Source of the DNA: Caballeronia sp. SL2Y3
Lineage (GTDB): Bacteria > Pseudomonadota > Gammaproteobacteria > Burkholderiales > Burkholderiaceae
NCBI RefSeq assembly: GCF_022879575.1
Contig: NZ_CP084261.1
Coordinates: forward strand, 682,001 to 746,000
Direction: 5' to 3'
DNA length: 64,000 nucleotides
Shown: one piece after another, positions 24,528 to 33,063 of the stretch
Layout: every line of letters starts with the position of its first letter
Numbering within the stretch: the first letter of the stretch is position 1
Notes under the pieces: model-generated
The model's input: the letters and a program-made list of their open reading frames with translations, nothing else
What the model was told of the DNA's origin: nothing
The model's database searches: none
Program-made: the position numbers and the translations under genes

Positions 24528-25874
24528 CTACCTTTCTATCGACTCGTATCCGCCTTCCGGAACCTTATCCATCGACATGAATAGCATCCGCAGCTCCGTG
24601 CTCAGGCCGTGAAAATGGCACATGAACGTATCCGGGTTCGCGTAGTACCACGGCGTGTTGAGTTCGTTGAAGCTCACGAGTTCCGCGGAGTCCGGCTCGG
24701 GGCAAAGGCCGTGCGAAATCATCTGCTCCATGAAATAGAACTGGTCGCCCTGACTGGAAAACGTGTATTTGATGTCCTCCGTTTCCAGCACGCGCGCAAG
24801 CACGCTTTGCAGCACGTTTGCATTCGCTTCCGTGTTGCGAAAGCCCATCACGCCCGAATTGAAGCGCCAGCCGCAGATATCGGCGGTCAGCACGCGATCG
24901 CGGCCCTCGGTGAATCGTTCGAGCTTGACCGATGGGTTCATGACGAGAATGTCGGCATCGATCCAGAAGACCCACTCGTGATGCGGCAGATACTTCGCGA
25001 GCAAGAACGGCTTCGACCAGTTGCCGCATGCTTCGCGCTGGAAATCGGCTGGCACCGCGCGATGTTGATACAGCGTATAACCGTGGCGCTCGCAGAACGC
25101 GCGCAGACTCGCTTCGCCGAAGCGCGCATAGCCCGCGATGTTCGGCGTGTACAACATGACGACCGCGATCGCCCTGCCCGGTTGATAGACGGTCAGCGGC
25201 TCGTCTGTATCGCATTCAGGCGGCGGCGAGGCGTCGAAGAACGCGCTGTGTCCCGCCGCATGGCACGCGTTCAGATGACGCGCGAACACGGCCCGCCAGC
25301 GCGGACCGTACTTGCTATAGAGACGCGGCGTGAACACGAGCGACACCGCCACCACCGGCGCGCCGCGCAAGTCCGGGTGTTGGCCCGACCACATGGATGC
25401 AATCGGTATCACGCCGTTGAGCATGTCCCAATCGGCAACCGTGGGAAACGCCTCGAGCAGTTCCTCTTCGGTGACGAACTTGCCGTACTCGTAGAAGGCC
25501 CGGCATCGCGCAGCCATGCCACGCGCGATGCGCCGGTTCTCCTCGGTATTTCGGATAACGAACATTTCCGTATTGACGCCGAAGAAGCCTTTGGTCACGA
25601 GGCTGTCTCGCCCTTCCATGATCCGGCCGAAATCTTCGAAGCGCACGAAAAGCGCATTCTCCGTCGCAAAGATGACGACTTCGCCCTCGGCCGTGCGCGC
25701 GAGCCGGTCGCTGATCATCTGGTATTTGAAGAGCACGCCGAGTTCGAGCGAATCGACGCTGCTCGACATCGACTCGTCGTAATGAGCCGCTTGCGTTCGG
25801 CGACAGAACTCGGCGTGGTTGTCGCGTGATGATGTCGCGCGGCGGTCGGAGAAGCAGCTAACCAGTGTGACCAT
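24528..25874 (-). CDS. Putative glycosyltransferase, GT34-like (galactosyltransferase GMA12/MNN10 type)
   Basis: 448 residues from MVTLVSCFSDRR. The C-terminal half has a GT-A fold pattern: YARFGEASLRAFCERHGY, then NWSKPFLLAKYLPHHEWVFW, the metal-binding DxD in IDADILVMN, RFNSGVMGFRNT and QGDQFYFMEQM. This is the GMA12/MNN10 or related nucleotide-sugar transferase arrangement, better known in fungi and plants and sporadic in bacteria. The N-terminal 200 residues are unassigned. No partner glycan genes are adjacent; the glycan cluster begins 3.4 kb further on the other strand. Donor and acceptor are unknown. Confidence 0.7.
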   Translation of the reverse strand: MVTLVSCFSDRRATSSRDNHAEFCRRTQAAHYDESMSSSVDSLELGVLFKYQMISDRLARTAEGEVVIFATENALFVRFEDFGRIMEGRDSLVTKGFFGVNTEMFVIRNTEENRRIARGMAARCRAFYEYGKFVTEEELLEAFPTVADWDMLNGVIPIASMWSGQHPDLRGAPVVAVSLVFTPRLYSKYGPRWRAVFARHLNACHAAGHSAFFDASPPPECDTDEPLTVYQPGRAIAVVMLYTPNIAGYARFGEASLRAFCERHGYTLYQHRAVPADFQREACGNWSKPFLLAKYLPHHEWVFWIDADILVMNPSVKLERFTEGRDRVLTADICGWRFNSGVMGFRNTEANANVLQSVLARVLETEDIKYTFSSQGDQFYFMEQMISHGLCPEPDSAELVSFNELNTPWYYANPDTFMCHFHGLSTELRMLFMSMDKVPEGGYESIER

Positions 25875-26058
25875 GTTGTACCGGCAAGTGAATAGCGTGG
25901 ACGCACGAAGCGCGGCGCAAGAGGCCGCGCGCAAGGGGCCATAGCATATCCGTTGCAGTCAACGAACTTGCAAATTATTGCGTCAACCGAAGTATCGCTG
26001 CGCGCAGCGAAGAGCGACCCGCGCTCAATTGTAGGACGTGCGCAGAAGCATGAAAGCA

Positions 26059-27453
26059 CTAACGACGCACGGCGCGCTCGCGTGTGCGCAGCACGCGCAC
26101 GATGCCTACCGCGACGCCAATCACAGCCGCTGCCGCCGCGCCGACGAGGGACACCTGTGCGCCGCGCTGTCCATCGATCCCGAATGCAACCGCCGCCAGC
26201 GCCGCGCCCAGCGAAAGGCCGATCATGCGCGCCATCGTCATCAGGCCGCCCGCCGCGCCGCTGCGTTCGTGCGGCGCCGACGTCAGCATGATGCGATTGT
26301 TCGGCGTCTGAAAGAAGCCGAATCCGATGCCGCACACCGCGACGCGCCACGCGATGTCCACATTCGAAGGCGATGCCGGCAGCCCGATCAAAAGGCATAG
26401 CCCGATTGCCATGATGCCAAGCCCCAAGCCGCCTATCAGCCCCGGCGCGTGCCGGTCCGACAGGCGACCGGCGAGCGGCGCGACGAACACGATCACGAGC
26501 GGCCACGGCGTGACGAGCAGCCCGGTTGTCGTCGCGCTGCGGGCGAACTGGTGTTGCAGCATGAACGGCAGCGCCAGATAGGCAAGCGTCTGCGCCACGT
26601 AGGAGCAGATGGACGTCAGCGAGGACAGCGAGAGAATGGGAATGCGCAGCAGATCCAGCGGCACGAGCGGCGCGGGCCGTCCGCGTTGATGGCGGATGAG
26701 CGCGAAACCGGCGATGCACGCGCACGCGATCTCGACGAGAGGCAGCGCCCGCAGTTGCACATGACCCTCGCCCGCGCCCTCGCCCGCGCCGAGCCCGCCC
26801 ACGCCCAGGATGAAGAGCGCGATGGCGAGCGCGCTGAGCGTCGCGCCCGCGAAGTCGAAGCGGCGCGCGGCGTTCGGCGTGCCGGGCGGCAGCATCGTGC
26901 TGGCGAGACCGAGCCCGACGATGCCGAGCGGCACGTTCACCGCGAAGAGCCAGCGCCATCCGGCGACCGAGAGGATCCCCGCCGCGACTGTCGGCCCGAG
27001 CGCCGCCGAGAGCGCCACGGTCAAGCCGAGCAGCGCGATGCCGCGCCCGACGAGCTTCGGCGGATAGACCTGCCGCAGCAGCGCGGGCACGATGGTCGAC
27101 ATGCACGCGCCGCCCACGCCCTGAATCGCGCGAGCGGCGACCAGGAGCGGCAGCGTCGGCGCGAGCGCGCAGCCTATCGACGCAAGCGTGAAGACGACGA
27201 AGCCCCACAGGAACACGCGCCGAAAGCCGAGCATTTCGCCGAGCGCGGCGAGCGGCAGCACCGAGACGGCGACCGCGAGCTGATACGCGGTGACGACCCA
27301 GACGGTATCGGCGGCGCTGCGCGAAAGGTTGTGCGCAATGGTCGGCAACGCGACGTTCGCGATCGACGAATCGAGGTTGCCGAGGAACGTTCCGAGCAGC
27401 ACGGAGACGACTGCCCAGTAATTGACGCGGGTGGCGGGTATTGCGCTGTTCAT
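26059..27453 (-). CDS. MFS multidrug efflux transporter (DHA2, EmrB/QacA-like)
   Basis: 464 residues with about 14 hydrophobic segments. The DHA2 motifs are present: LGTFLGNLDSSIANVALPTIA (motif D1 with acidic residue in TM1), WVVTAYQLAVAV, LGEMLGFRRVFLWG and ALGPTVAAGILSVAGWRWLFAVNVP (antiporter motif C). Such proteins export drugs, dyes or toxic metabolites with protons. No adaptor (EmrA) or regulator gene is adjacent, so it probably acts alone in the inner membrane. Confidence 0.9.
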   Translation of the reverse strand: MNSAIPATRVNYWAVVSVLLGTFLGNLDSSIANVALPTIAHNLSRSAADTVWVVTAYQLAVAVSVLPLAALGEMLGFRRVFLWGFVVFTLASIGCALAPTLPLLVAARAIQGVGGACMSTIVPALLRQVYPPKLVGRGIALLGLTVALSAALGPTVAAGILSVAGWRWLFAVNVPLGIVGLGLASTMLPPGTPNAARRFDFAGATLSALAIALFILGVGGLGAGEGAGEGHVQLRALPLVEIACACIAGFALIRHQRGRPAPLVPLDLLRIPILSLSSLTSICSYVAQTLAYLALPFMLQHQFARSATTTGLLVTPWPLVIVFVAPLAGRLSDRHAPGLIGGLGLGIMAIGLCLLIGLPASPSNVDIAWRVAVCGIGFGFFQTPNNRIMLTSAPHERSGAAGGLMTMARMIGLSLGAALAAVAFGIDGQRGAQVSLVGAAAAAVIGVAVGIVRVLRTRERAVRR

Positions 27454-27743
27454 CTGTTCTTTTGGAATGCCCGCGGGAAGCGGACCCGCGCGGCGCCCGC
27501 ATGGTAACGGACTCTGCCGCTCGCGTGCAAAAGCGTGCTGTCCGCCAATGCGCTGGGCTTCTGCCTGATCCTTGGCGCGGGCGCGCTGGAGATTGCGTCC
27601 TCCGCGTTTCATGCGAACGATCGTTCCTCGCGAAACGGCGGTTCATTGTGCGCGCGCCGTGACTTTCGGGCGATCCGCTCACCGCGCGCGGCGCAACGAC
27701 GACTTCGCGAGCGGCGCAGGCAGCCAAGCCCTCGACCGCGTGG

Positions 27744-28031
27744 CTACGGACGGCGCTCAGGCGCGAAGGCGGTCGAGCGCCGCGTGGCCGGGTCATCGTG
27801 AGTGGTCACGTGAAGGCCGCGCGGCAAATGGCGTCCGTCCAGCTCATCCCTGCCATATTGAATGGCGAACTGCTCGGCAGCTCTCGCCGTCGCGAACGAC
27901 CGGAACGGGCCGATCGCGCGCCGCACGCCGCCCGGCCGCTCGATCAACACCGTCGAGATGAACTCGCCGGCCGCTCTCGCGACGACCGCCGACAACTCGC
28001 ACCCCCGGTACTCCACTGGAATGGCGTCCAT
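27744..28031 (-). CDS. Small hypothetical protein
   Basis: 95 residues from the ATG at 28031 with a GAGGATC ribosome-binding site. The body, YRGCELSAVVARAAGEFIST then RAIGPFRSFATARAAEQFAI, looks like a compact alpha/beta domain of the kind often annotated as conserved hypothetical in Burkholderia. The C-terminus is Arg/Thr rich. It is divergent from the outer-membrane protein gene. No function can be assigned. Confidence 0.55.
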   Translation of the reverse strand: MDAIPVEYRGCELSAVVARAAGEFISTVLIERPGGVRRAIGPFRSFATARAAEQFAIQYGRDELDGRHLPRGLHVTTHDDPATRRSTAFAPERRP

Positions 28032-28215
28032 CTGATCCTCGCTTTGAAGAGGCTGAGTACGGAACCGACGCATCATTTGTAACGCGAAAATAATAAACAC
28101 GACGTGCGTCGACTAACACTCGCTCTGCGCCAGATAGGCATGATTCTCGTTTAGCCGGTATGCTTCGCCGATGCTTTCAACTGAAAGCGTCCGAACTTCC
28201 GCTTCCGACTTCTTG

Positions 28216-29220
28216 ATGCCCTCTTTCACTCTACGACGGCAGTATCGAAACGCCGCTTTGACGCTCTGTGCGTTCGCGCTCGGTGCCGCAACCCACGTGG
28301 CCAACGCGCAAGAGTTCTCGATTCTCGCCGGCCCGCTCCAGAGCCGCAGCCATAACACGTATTCCTGGGAAGCAAGCTATCGCGAGGGCCTCGGCCCGTA
28401 CGCGGCCTGGAGCTTCTCGTGGGTCAACGAAGGTCATATTCCGAACCATCACCGCGATGGTCAGGCAGCGCAGTTGTGGGCGCGGATGCCGCTCTGGAAC
28501 AACCGCGTCGAGTTGGCGGCGGGCGCGGGTCCGTACCGTTACTTCGACACCAGCGAGGCGGAAGCCGGCGGCGACTATTCGAATACCCACGGCTGGGGCG
28601 GCCTCTTCACGCTGCGCGCCGCGTATTACTTCGATAACCGCTGGATCGCGGAGATGAAGCTCAATCGCGTGCAGGCGTTCGGCGGCCCGGACACGACGGC
28701 CCTGCTCTTCGGCATCGGCTATCAGCTCGACGCGCCGAGCGGCCACGGCCCGCGCGACTTTCCGCCGTCGCGCACCACGAACGTCACCGGCAACGAGGTC
28801 ACGGTACTGATCGGCACGACCATTCTCAACAGCCTCGATTCCGAATCGAACGTGGCGGAAAGCATCGAATACCGGCGCGGCTTGTGGAAGTACGTCGATT
28901 TCACCGCGTCGTATCTGCACGAAGGCGGCCACGTGCAATCGCGGCGCGACGGCGTCGCCGCCCAACTGTGGGCCGCGCGCGCGTTCTTCGACGACCGGCT
29001 GACGCTCGCCGTCGGCGCGGGGCCGTATCTGTCGATCACGCAGAACGACGATCTGCCGCAGAACCGCACTGGCGACGGCCGCTTCGCGGGTCTCGTCTCG
29101 TTGTCGGCGAGCTACCGCTTCACGAATCGCTGGCTCGCGCGCGCGACGTGGAACCGCATGGTGACGCGCTACGACCGCGATGCGGACATCATCGAAGCGG
29201 GCATCGGCATGCGTTTCTGA
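28216..29220 (+). CDS. Putative outer-membrane beta-barrel protein with an internal duplication
   Basis: 334 residues from the ATG at 28216; an ATG at 28171 is also in frame, and neither has a good ribosome-binding site. A signal peptide ends at VANAQ. The mature part consists of two homologous halves of about 150 residues. Each half contains YREGL.P / YRRGLWKY, a strand with VNEGHIPNHHRDG / LHEGGHVQSRRDG, QAAQLWAR / VAAQLWAAR, LAAGAGPY / LAVGAGPY and YYFDNRWIAEMKLNRV / YRFTNRWLARATWNRM. The last residue is phenylalanine. It is likely a barrel or paired half-barrels in the outer membrane; the ligand is unknown. Confidence 0.75.
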   Translation: MPSFTLRRQYRNAALTLCAFALGAATHVANAQEFSILAGPLQSRSHNTYSWEASYREGLGPYAAWSFSWVNEGHIPNHHRDGQAAQLWARMPLWNNRVELAAGAGPYRYFDTSEAEAGGDYSNTHGWGGLFTLRAAYYFDNRWIAEMKLNRVQAFGGPDTTALLFGIGYQLDAPSGHGPRDFPPSRTTNVTGNEVTVLIGTTILNSLDSESNVAESIEYRRGLWKYVDFTASYLHEGGHVQSRRDGVAAQLWAARAFFDDRLTLAVGAGPYLSITQNDDLPQNRTGDGRFAGLVSLSASYRFTNRWLARATWNRMVTRYDRDADIIEAGIGMRF

Positions 29221-29304
29221 CCGCGCCGTTACGCCCGTCCAGTTTCACCGCTGGCGCGCTACTTGCGTTTGGACGAGCCGTCATTTGCTCTCAACGGCTC
29301 CTCC

Positions 29305-30024
29305 ATGATCGACGTCCCGCGCAAAACGCTGCTCATTTCTCCCCATCTCGACGACGCCGTGTTCGGCTGCGGCGCGTCGCTCGCCGGCGCATCGGACGTG
29401 CTCGTCTGCACGGTGTTCACGGGTTGCCCCGCTGCCGATGCCAGCACGGACTGGGACGCCCAGTGCGGCTTTTCGGACGCGAAGCAGGCGATGCTCGCGC
29501 GCATCGAAGAAGACAACCGCGCGCTCGGGATGCTCGGCGCGACGCCGCTGCATCTAGGCTTTCTCGACTCGCAATACGTTCCTTTCGCGCCCGAGGCCGA
29601 CAAGCCCACGCGCGCGACGTTGACGCAGGCATTTCTCGACGCGATTGAAGAGCACCGCCCCGAAGCGCTGTTGATTCCGCTCGGGCTTTTTCATTCGGAT
29701 CACGCGCTCGTGCATGAAGCCGCGTGCGATGCATGGTTGCGCCATCCCGAGTTGCCATGCATCGCGTACGAGGAGGCGCTGTATCGACGCCAGCGCGCGC
29801 TCTTGCAGCAGCGGCTCGCGGACTTGATGCAACGCGGCATCGACGCCACGCCGCTCAATGCGCGTCTTCCCGAGCATGGGGAAGCAGCGCGCCGCGAAGG
29901 GTTGAAGCGCGAAGCCGTGGCCGCGTACACGAGCCAATTGAAGGCGTTCGGCCCGAACGGATACGACGACGTATTCCTGCCCGAGCGTTTCTGGACCCTC
30001 GAACCCGCGGAGAAGCGCGCATGA
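29305..30024 (+). CDS. PIG-L family deacetylase
   Basis: 239 residues. The zinc motif HLDD in LLISPHLDDAVFGCGASLA and the distal HSDHALVHEAA are the catalytic centre of LmbE/PIG-L enzymes, which remove N-acetyl groups from GlcNAc-containing glycosides (as in GPI, mycothiol and bacillithiol synthesis). It overlaps the next glycosyltransferase by ATGA (30021-30024) and opens the glycan cluster. Deacetylation of a hexosamine-bearing intermediate is inferred. Confidence 0.9.
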   Translation: MIDVPRKTLLISPHLDDAVFGCGASLAGASDVLVCTVFTGCPAADASTDWDAQCGFSDAKQAMLARIEEDNRALGMLGATPLHLGFLDSQYVPFAPEADKPTRATLTQAFLDAIEEHRPEALLIPLGLFHSDHALVHEAACDAWLRHPELPCIAYEEALYRRQRALLQQRLADLMQRGIDATPLNARLPEHGEAARREGLKREAVAAYTSQLKAFGPNGYDDVFLPERFWTLEPAEKRA

Positions 30025-31001
30025 GCGCCGTCCCGCAGCCATTGCAGCAACCCTTGGCGCGCCCGCGTCACGACGCCGCCGCGCGCCTCACCGTGGTCGT
30101 GCTGACCTATAACCGCGCCGACCAGGTGCTCGACACGCTCGCAAGACTCGCGGCGCTGCCGGATCGCATCGACATCGTCGTGGTCGATAACGCCTCATCG
30201 GACGATACCGCCGCTCGCATCGCGCAAGCCTTCCCGTTCGTCGAACTGGTCGTCGCGCCGTCGAACATGGGCGCGGCGGGGCGCAATCTCGGCGTGGCGA
30301 AGGTCCGCACCGAATACGTCGCCTTCTGCGACGACGACACCTGGTGGAGCCCCGGCTCGCTCTCGCGCGCAACGGAGATCCTCGACGCCGCGCCGCGCGT
30401 CGCGGTGCTGAGCGCGCGCGTGGTCGTCGGAGAAAACGGCGATGCCGACGAAACCTGCGAGCGCATGCGCGTGAGCCCGCTCGGCGCGAACGGTCTGCCG
30501 GGGCCGGCGCTCATCGGCTATATGGCCGGCGCGAGCGTGTTTCGCACGAGCGTCTATCGACAGATGGGCGGCTATGAGCCGCGGCTCTTCATAGGCGGCG
30601 AAGAGTCGCTGCTCGCGCTCGACATGCTCGATCACGGCCACGCCCTCGTCTATGCAGACGAACTCGTGCTGCATCACCATCCTTCTCCGATACGCGATAG
30701 CGCCTTGCGCAGACGCCTGCTCGCGCGCAATGCGGCGTGGGTCGCGTGGCTGCGATTGCCGCTCTCCGAAGCCTTGCACGCGAGCATGCAGGCGCTCGCC
30801 GTCATGCGGCGCGAAGGTGCGTTCTGGCGAGATGCGATTCAGATGTTGCGTGGATTGCCCTGGGCGCTTGCACATCGGCGCGTGGTGGGCGCTCATGTGC
30901 GGATCATGCGATCGATCGTTCGCGAAGACGATCGCCGCCATGCCCGCGACGAGGCGAGCAACCACGCCACGATACCGGCAGACGCTACACACACCATGTA
31001 A
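30021..31001 (+). CDS. Glycosyltransferase family 2
   Basis: 326 residues. GT-A fold with LTVVVLTYNRADQVLDTL at residue 23, VVDNASSDDTA, GAAGRNLGV and the DxD-type FCDDDTWWSPGS. A C-terminal helical part contains GGEESLLALDMLDHG and HHPSPIRD. Transfers a sugar from a nucleotide donor to a still unknown acceptor. Translationally coupled to the PIG-L deacetylase, so the two probably act on the same intermediate. Confidence 0.9.
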   Translation: MSAVPQPLQQPLARPRHDAAARLTVVVLTYNRADQVLDTLARLAALPDRIDIVVVDNASSDDTAARIAQAFPFVELVVAPSNMGAAGRNLGVAKVRTEYVAFCDDDTWWSPGSLSRATEILDAAPRVAVLSARVVVGENGDADETCERMRVSPLGANGLPGPALIGYMAGASVFRTSVYRQMGGYEPRLFIGGEESLLALDMLDHGHALVYADELVLHHHPSPIRDSALRRRLLARNAAWVAWLRLPLSEALHASMQALAVMRREGAFWRDAIQMLRGLPWALAHRRVVGAHVRIMRSIVREDDRRHARDEASNHATIPADATHTM

Positions 31002-31032
31002 AACCGCGCCGCTGTCGTTCACGCCACGTCTA

Positions 31033-31107
31033 ACGAAATTTTGTTCGTCTCCCAACGAACCAACGAATCTGCGCAATTTTCGGCCGGTGGCACAACGAAT
31101 GCTCACA
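31033..31107. promoter_or_regulatory. ACGAA-repeat region upstream of the glycan operon
   Basis: The 196-bp gap before the GT4 gene is visibly less G+C rich. It contains ACGAAATTTTGTTCGT (inverted ACGAA/TTCGT, 31033-31048) followed by direct AACGAAC and AACGAAT copies at about 31054-31067 and another AACGAATG near 31100. The spacing suggests a binding array or promoter control region for the genes that follow. No confident -35/-10 pair could be chosen. Confidence 0.35.
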
Positions 31108-31198
31108 AGCCATCAAGCTTCGAAAGACGCGGCAATCTCTGTGCGCGCTCAACGGCTCGAAGCCCATTTCGAACAACGCGAATCGAGGGGGCCTACAC

Positions 31199-32488
31199 GT
31201 GAAGATCGCACTTATCAGTGAGCATGCGTCGCCTCTAGCGGTAGCGGGCGGGGTCGATAGCGGCGGGCAGAACATCTACGTCGCGCACGTCGCGCGGCAG
31301 CTCGCACGCAACGGCCATCAAGTGGATGTCTTCACGCGCCGCGACCGTTCTCTCTTGCCGCTGGTGTCGCGTTTCGAAGGCATACGCGGGATTCGCGTCA
31401 TCAATGTGCCTGCGGGTCCGCCGGTGCAACTGGCGAAGGAGCAGCTTCTTCCGCACATGGACGAGTTCGCTCGCTACATGATCGGCTTCTTCAAGAAGCA
31501 GGCGACGCCTTATCACGTCGTGCATGCGAACTTCTTCATGTCGGGACTCGTCGGCATGCGCATGAAGGAAGCGCTGGGCGTGCCGCTCGTCACGACGTTT
31601 CATGCGCTCGGCCGCGTGCGGCGCATTCATCAAGGCGCGGGCGACGGCTTCCCCGATGAACGCTTCGAGATCGAAGACGCGCTCGTGCGCGAATCGGATT
31701 CGGTGATCGCGGAATGCCCGCAAGACGAAGCGGACCTCGTGTCGCTGTATCACGCCCAGCGCGAACGCATCGATCTCGTGCCGTGCGGCTTCGACAGCAC
31801 CGAGTTCCATCCGATGAAGAAGGCCGAAGCGCGTGAACGTCTCGGCTGGCCGCAGGACCGCTTCATCGTGCTGCAACTCGGACGCATGGTGCCGCGCAAG
31901 GGCATCGACAACGTGGTGCGCGGCATCGGCCTCTGCAATCGCGAGCTGAACGAAGACGCGCATCTGTATGTGATCGGCGGCAACTCCGATGAAGCGAATG
32001 AGATCGCGACGCCGGAAATCGGCCGTCTGCGCGGCATTGCGCAGGAATGCGGCGTGGCCGACAAGGTGAACTTCCTCGGCCGTCATGGAAGGCAACGCCT
32101 CAAGACTTTCTATAACGCAGCCGATGTGTTCGTGACGACGCCTTGGTACGAGCCTTTCGGCATCACGCCGCTCGAAGCCATGGCATGCGGCAGGCCGGTC
32201 ATCGGCGCGGACGTGGGCGGCATTCGCTATTCGGTGGCGCACGAGGAAACAGGTCTGCTCGTGCCGCCGAAGGACCCGCGCGCACTCGCCCATGCCCTCG
32301 CCACTTTGAAGCGCGACCCCGCGCGCGCCGAACGCATGGGCGCAGCGGGCCTCGAACGCGCGCGCGCCATGTTCACATGGTCCGGCGTCGCGCAGTCGCT
32401 CGAACGCGTCTATGCGCGCGTGGCGGGCGTGGATATCGCGCAGGACCTCGACAGCCGGCGCGCCGCATACGGCAGCGCCACCGCATGA
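31199..32488 (+). CDS. Glycosyltransferase family 4 (sucrose-phosphate synthase/MshA-like)
   Basis: 429 residues from GTG 31199 with a GAGGGGGC ribosome-binding site. N-terminal acceptor domain with GGVDSGGQNIYVAHVARQLA; C-terminal donor domain with VLQLGRMVPRKGIDNVV, RLKTFYNAADVFV and the EX7E motif in YEPFGITPLEAM. GT4 retaining enzymes of this subtype use UDP- or ADP-glucose-like donors and include MshA and sucrose-phosphate synthase. It begins the second transcription block of the cluster, with the phosphatase gene overlapping its end. Confidence 0.92.
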   Translation: MKIALISEHASPLAVAGGVDSGGQNIYVAHVARQLARNGHQVDVFTRRDRSLLPLVSRFEGIRGIRVINVPAGPPVQLAKEQLLPHMDEFARYMIGFFKKQATPYHVVHANFFMSGLVGMRMKEALGVPLVTTFHALGRVRRIHQGAGDGFPDERFEIEDALVRESDSVIAECPQDEADLVSLYHAQRERIDLVPCGFDSTEFHPMKKAEARERLGWPQDRFIVLQLGRMVPRKGIDNVVRGIGLCNRELNEDAHLYVIGGNSDEANEIATPEIGRLRGIAQECGVADKVNFLGRHGRQRLKTFYNAADVFVTTPWYEPFGITPLEAMACGRPVIGADVGGIRYSVAHEETGLLVPPKDPRALAHALATLKRDPARAERMGAAGLERARAMFTWSGVAQSLERVYARVAGVDIAQDLDSRRAAYGSATA

Positions 32489-33063
32489 AGCCCGCCGTTT
32501 TCCTCGATAAGGACGGCACGCTGCTCGACGACGTGCCCTATAACGTCGATCCCGCGAAGATGCGTCTTGCGCCGGGCGCACGCGATGCGCTCGCCACCTT
32601 CGCGCGCATGAATGTGCCGATTGTCGTCATCAGCAATCAGAGCGGTGTCGCGCTCGGCAAGTTCGATGAATCCGCCCTTCGGCACGTCGAACGCAAGCTG
32701 CACGAGCTTGCTGCTGAAGCGGGCGCGCGCCTCGCGGGCATCTACTGGTGTCCGCATCATCCGCAAGGCACGGTCGCAGGTTATGCGCGCGCATGCGATT
32801 GCCGCAAGCCCGCGCCGGGCATGATTGAACGGGCCGCGCGCGAACTCGACCTAGACGTGGCGCGAAGCTGGTTCGTCGGCGACATTCTCGACGATATCGA
32901 AGCAGGCCATCGCGCGGGCTGTCGCGCAGTGCTGATCGACAACGGCAACGAGACGCTGTGGCAACGCGGTCCGTTGCGTGAGCCGGATGCCACTGCCAAG
33001 GATATGGCCGAAGCCGCGCGCATCATCGAGCGTGCGTGGCATGCGACGGAGCTCGCGACATGA
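32485..33063 (+). CDS. HAD-IIIA phosphatase (D,D-heptose 1,7-bisphosphate phosphatase type)
   Basis: 192 residues. HAD motif I FLDKDGTLLDD, motif II ISNQSGV, the zinc-binding CPHHPQG...CDC cluster, RKPAPGM and motif IV VGDILDDIEAG. This is the GmhB/histidinol-phosphatase subgroup. In this glycan cluster with two GT9 genes a heptose-bisphosphate phosphatase role is more likely than histidine synthesis. Start and stop overlap both neighbours by 4 bp, showing tight coupling. It may be a second copy of the core-LPS gmhB. Confidence 0.87.
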   Translation: MKPAVFLDKDGTLLDDVPYNVDPAKMRLAPGARDALATFARMNVPIVVISNQSGVALGKFDESALRHVERKLHELAAEAGARLAGIYWCPHHPQGTVAGYARACDCRKPAPGMIERAARELDLDVARSWFVGDILDDIEAGHRAGCRAVLIDNGNETLWQRGPLREPDATAKDMAEAARIIERAWHATELAT

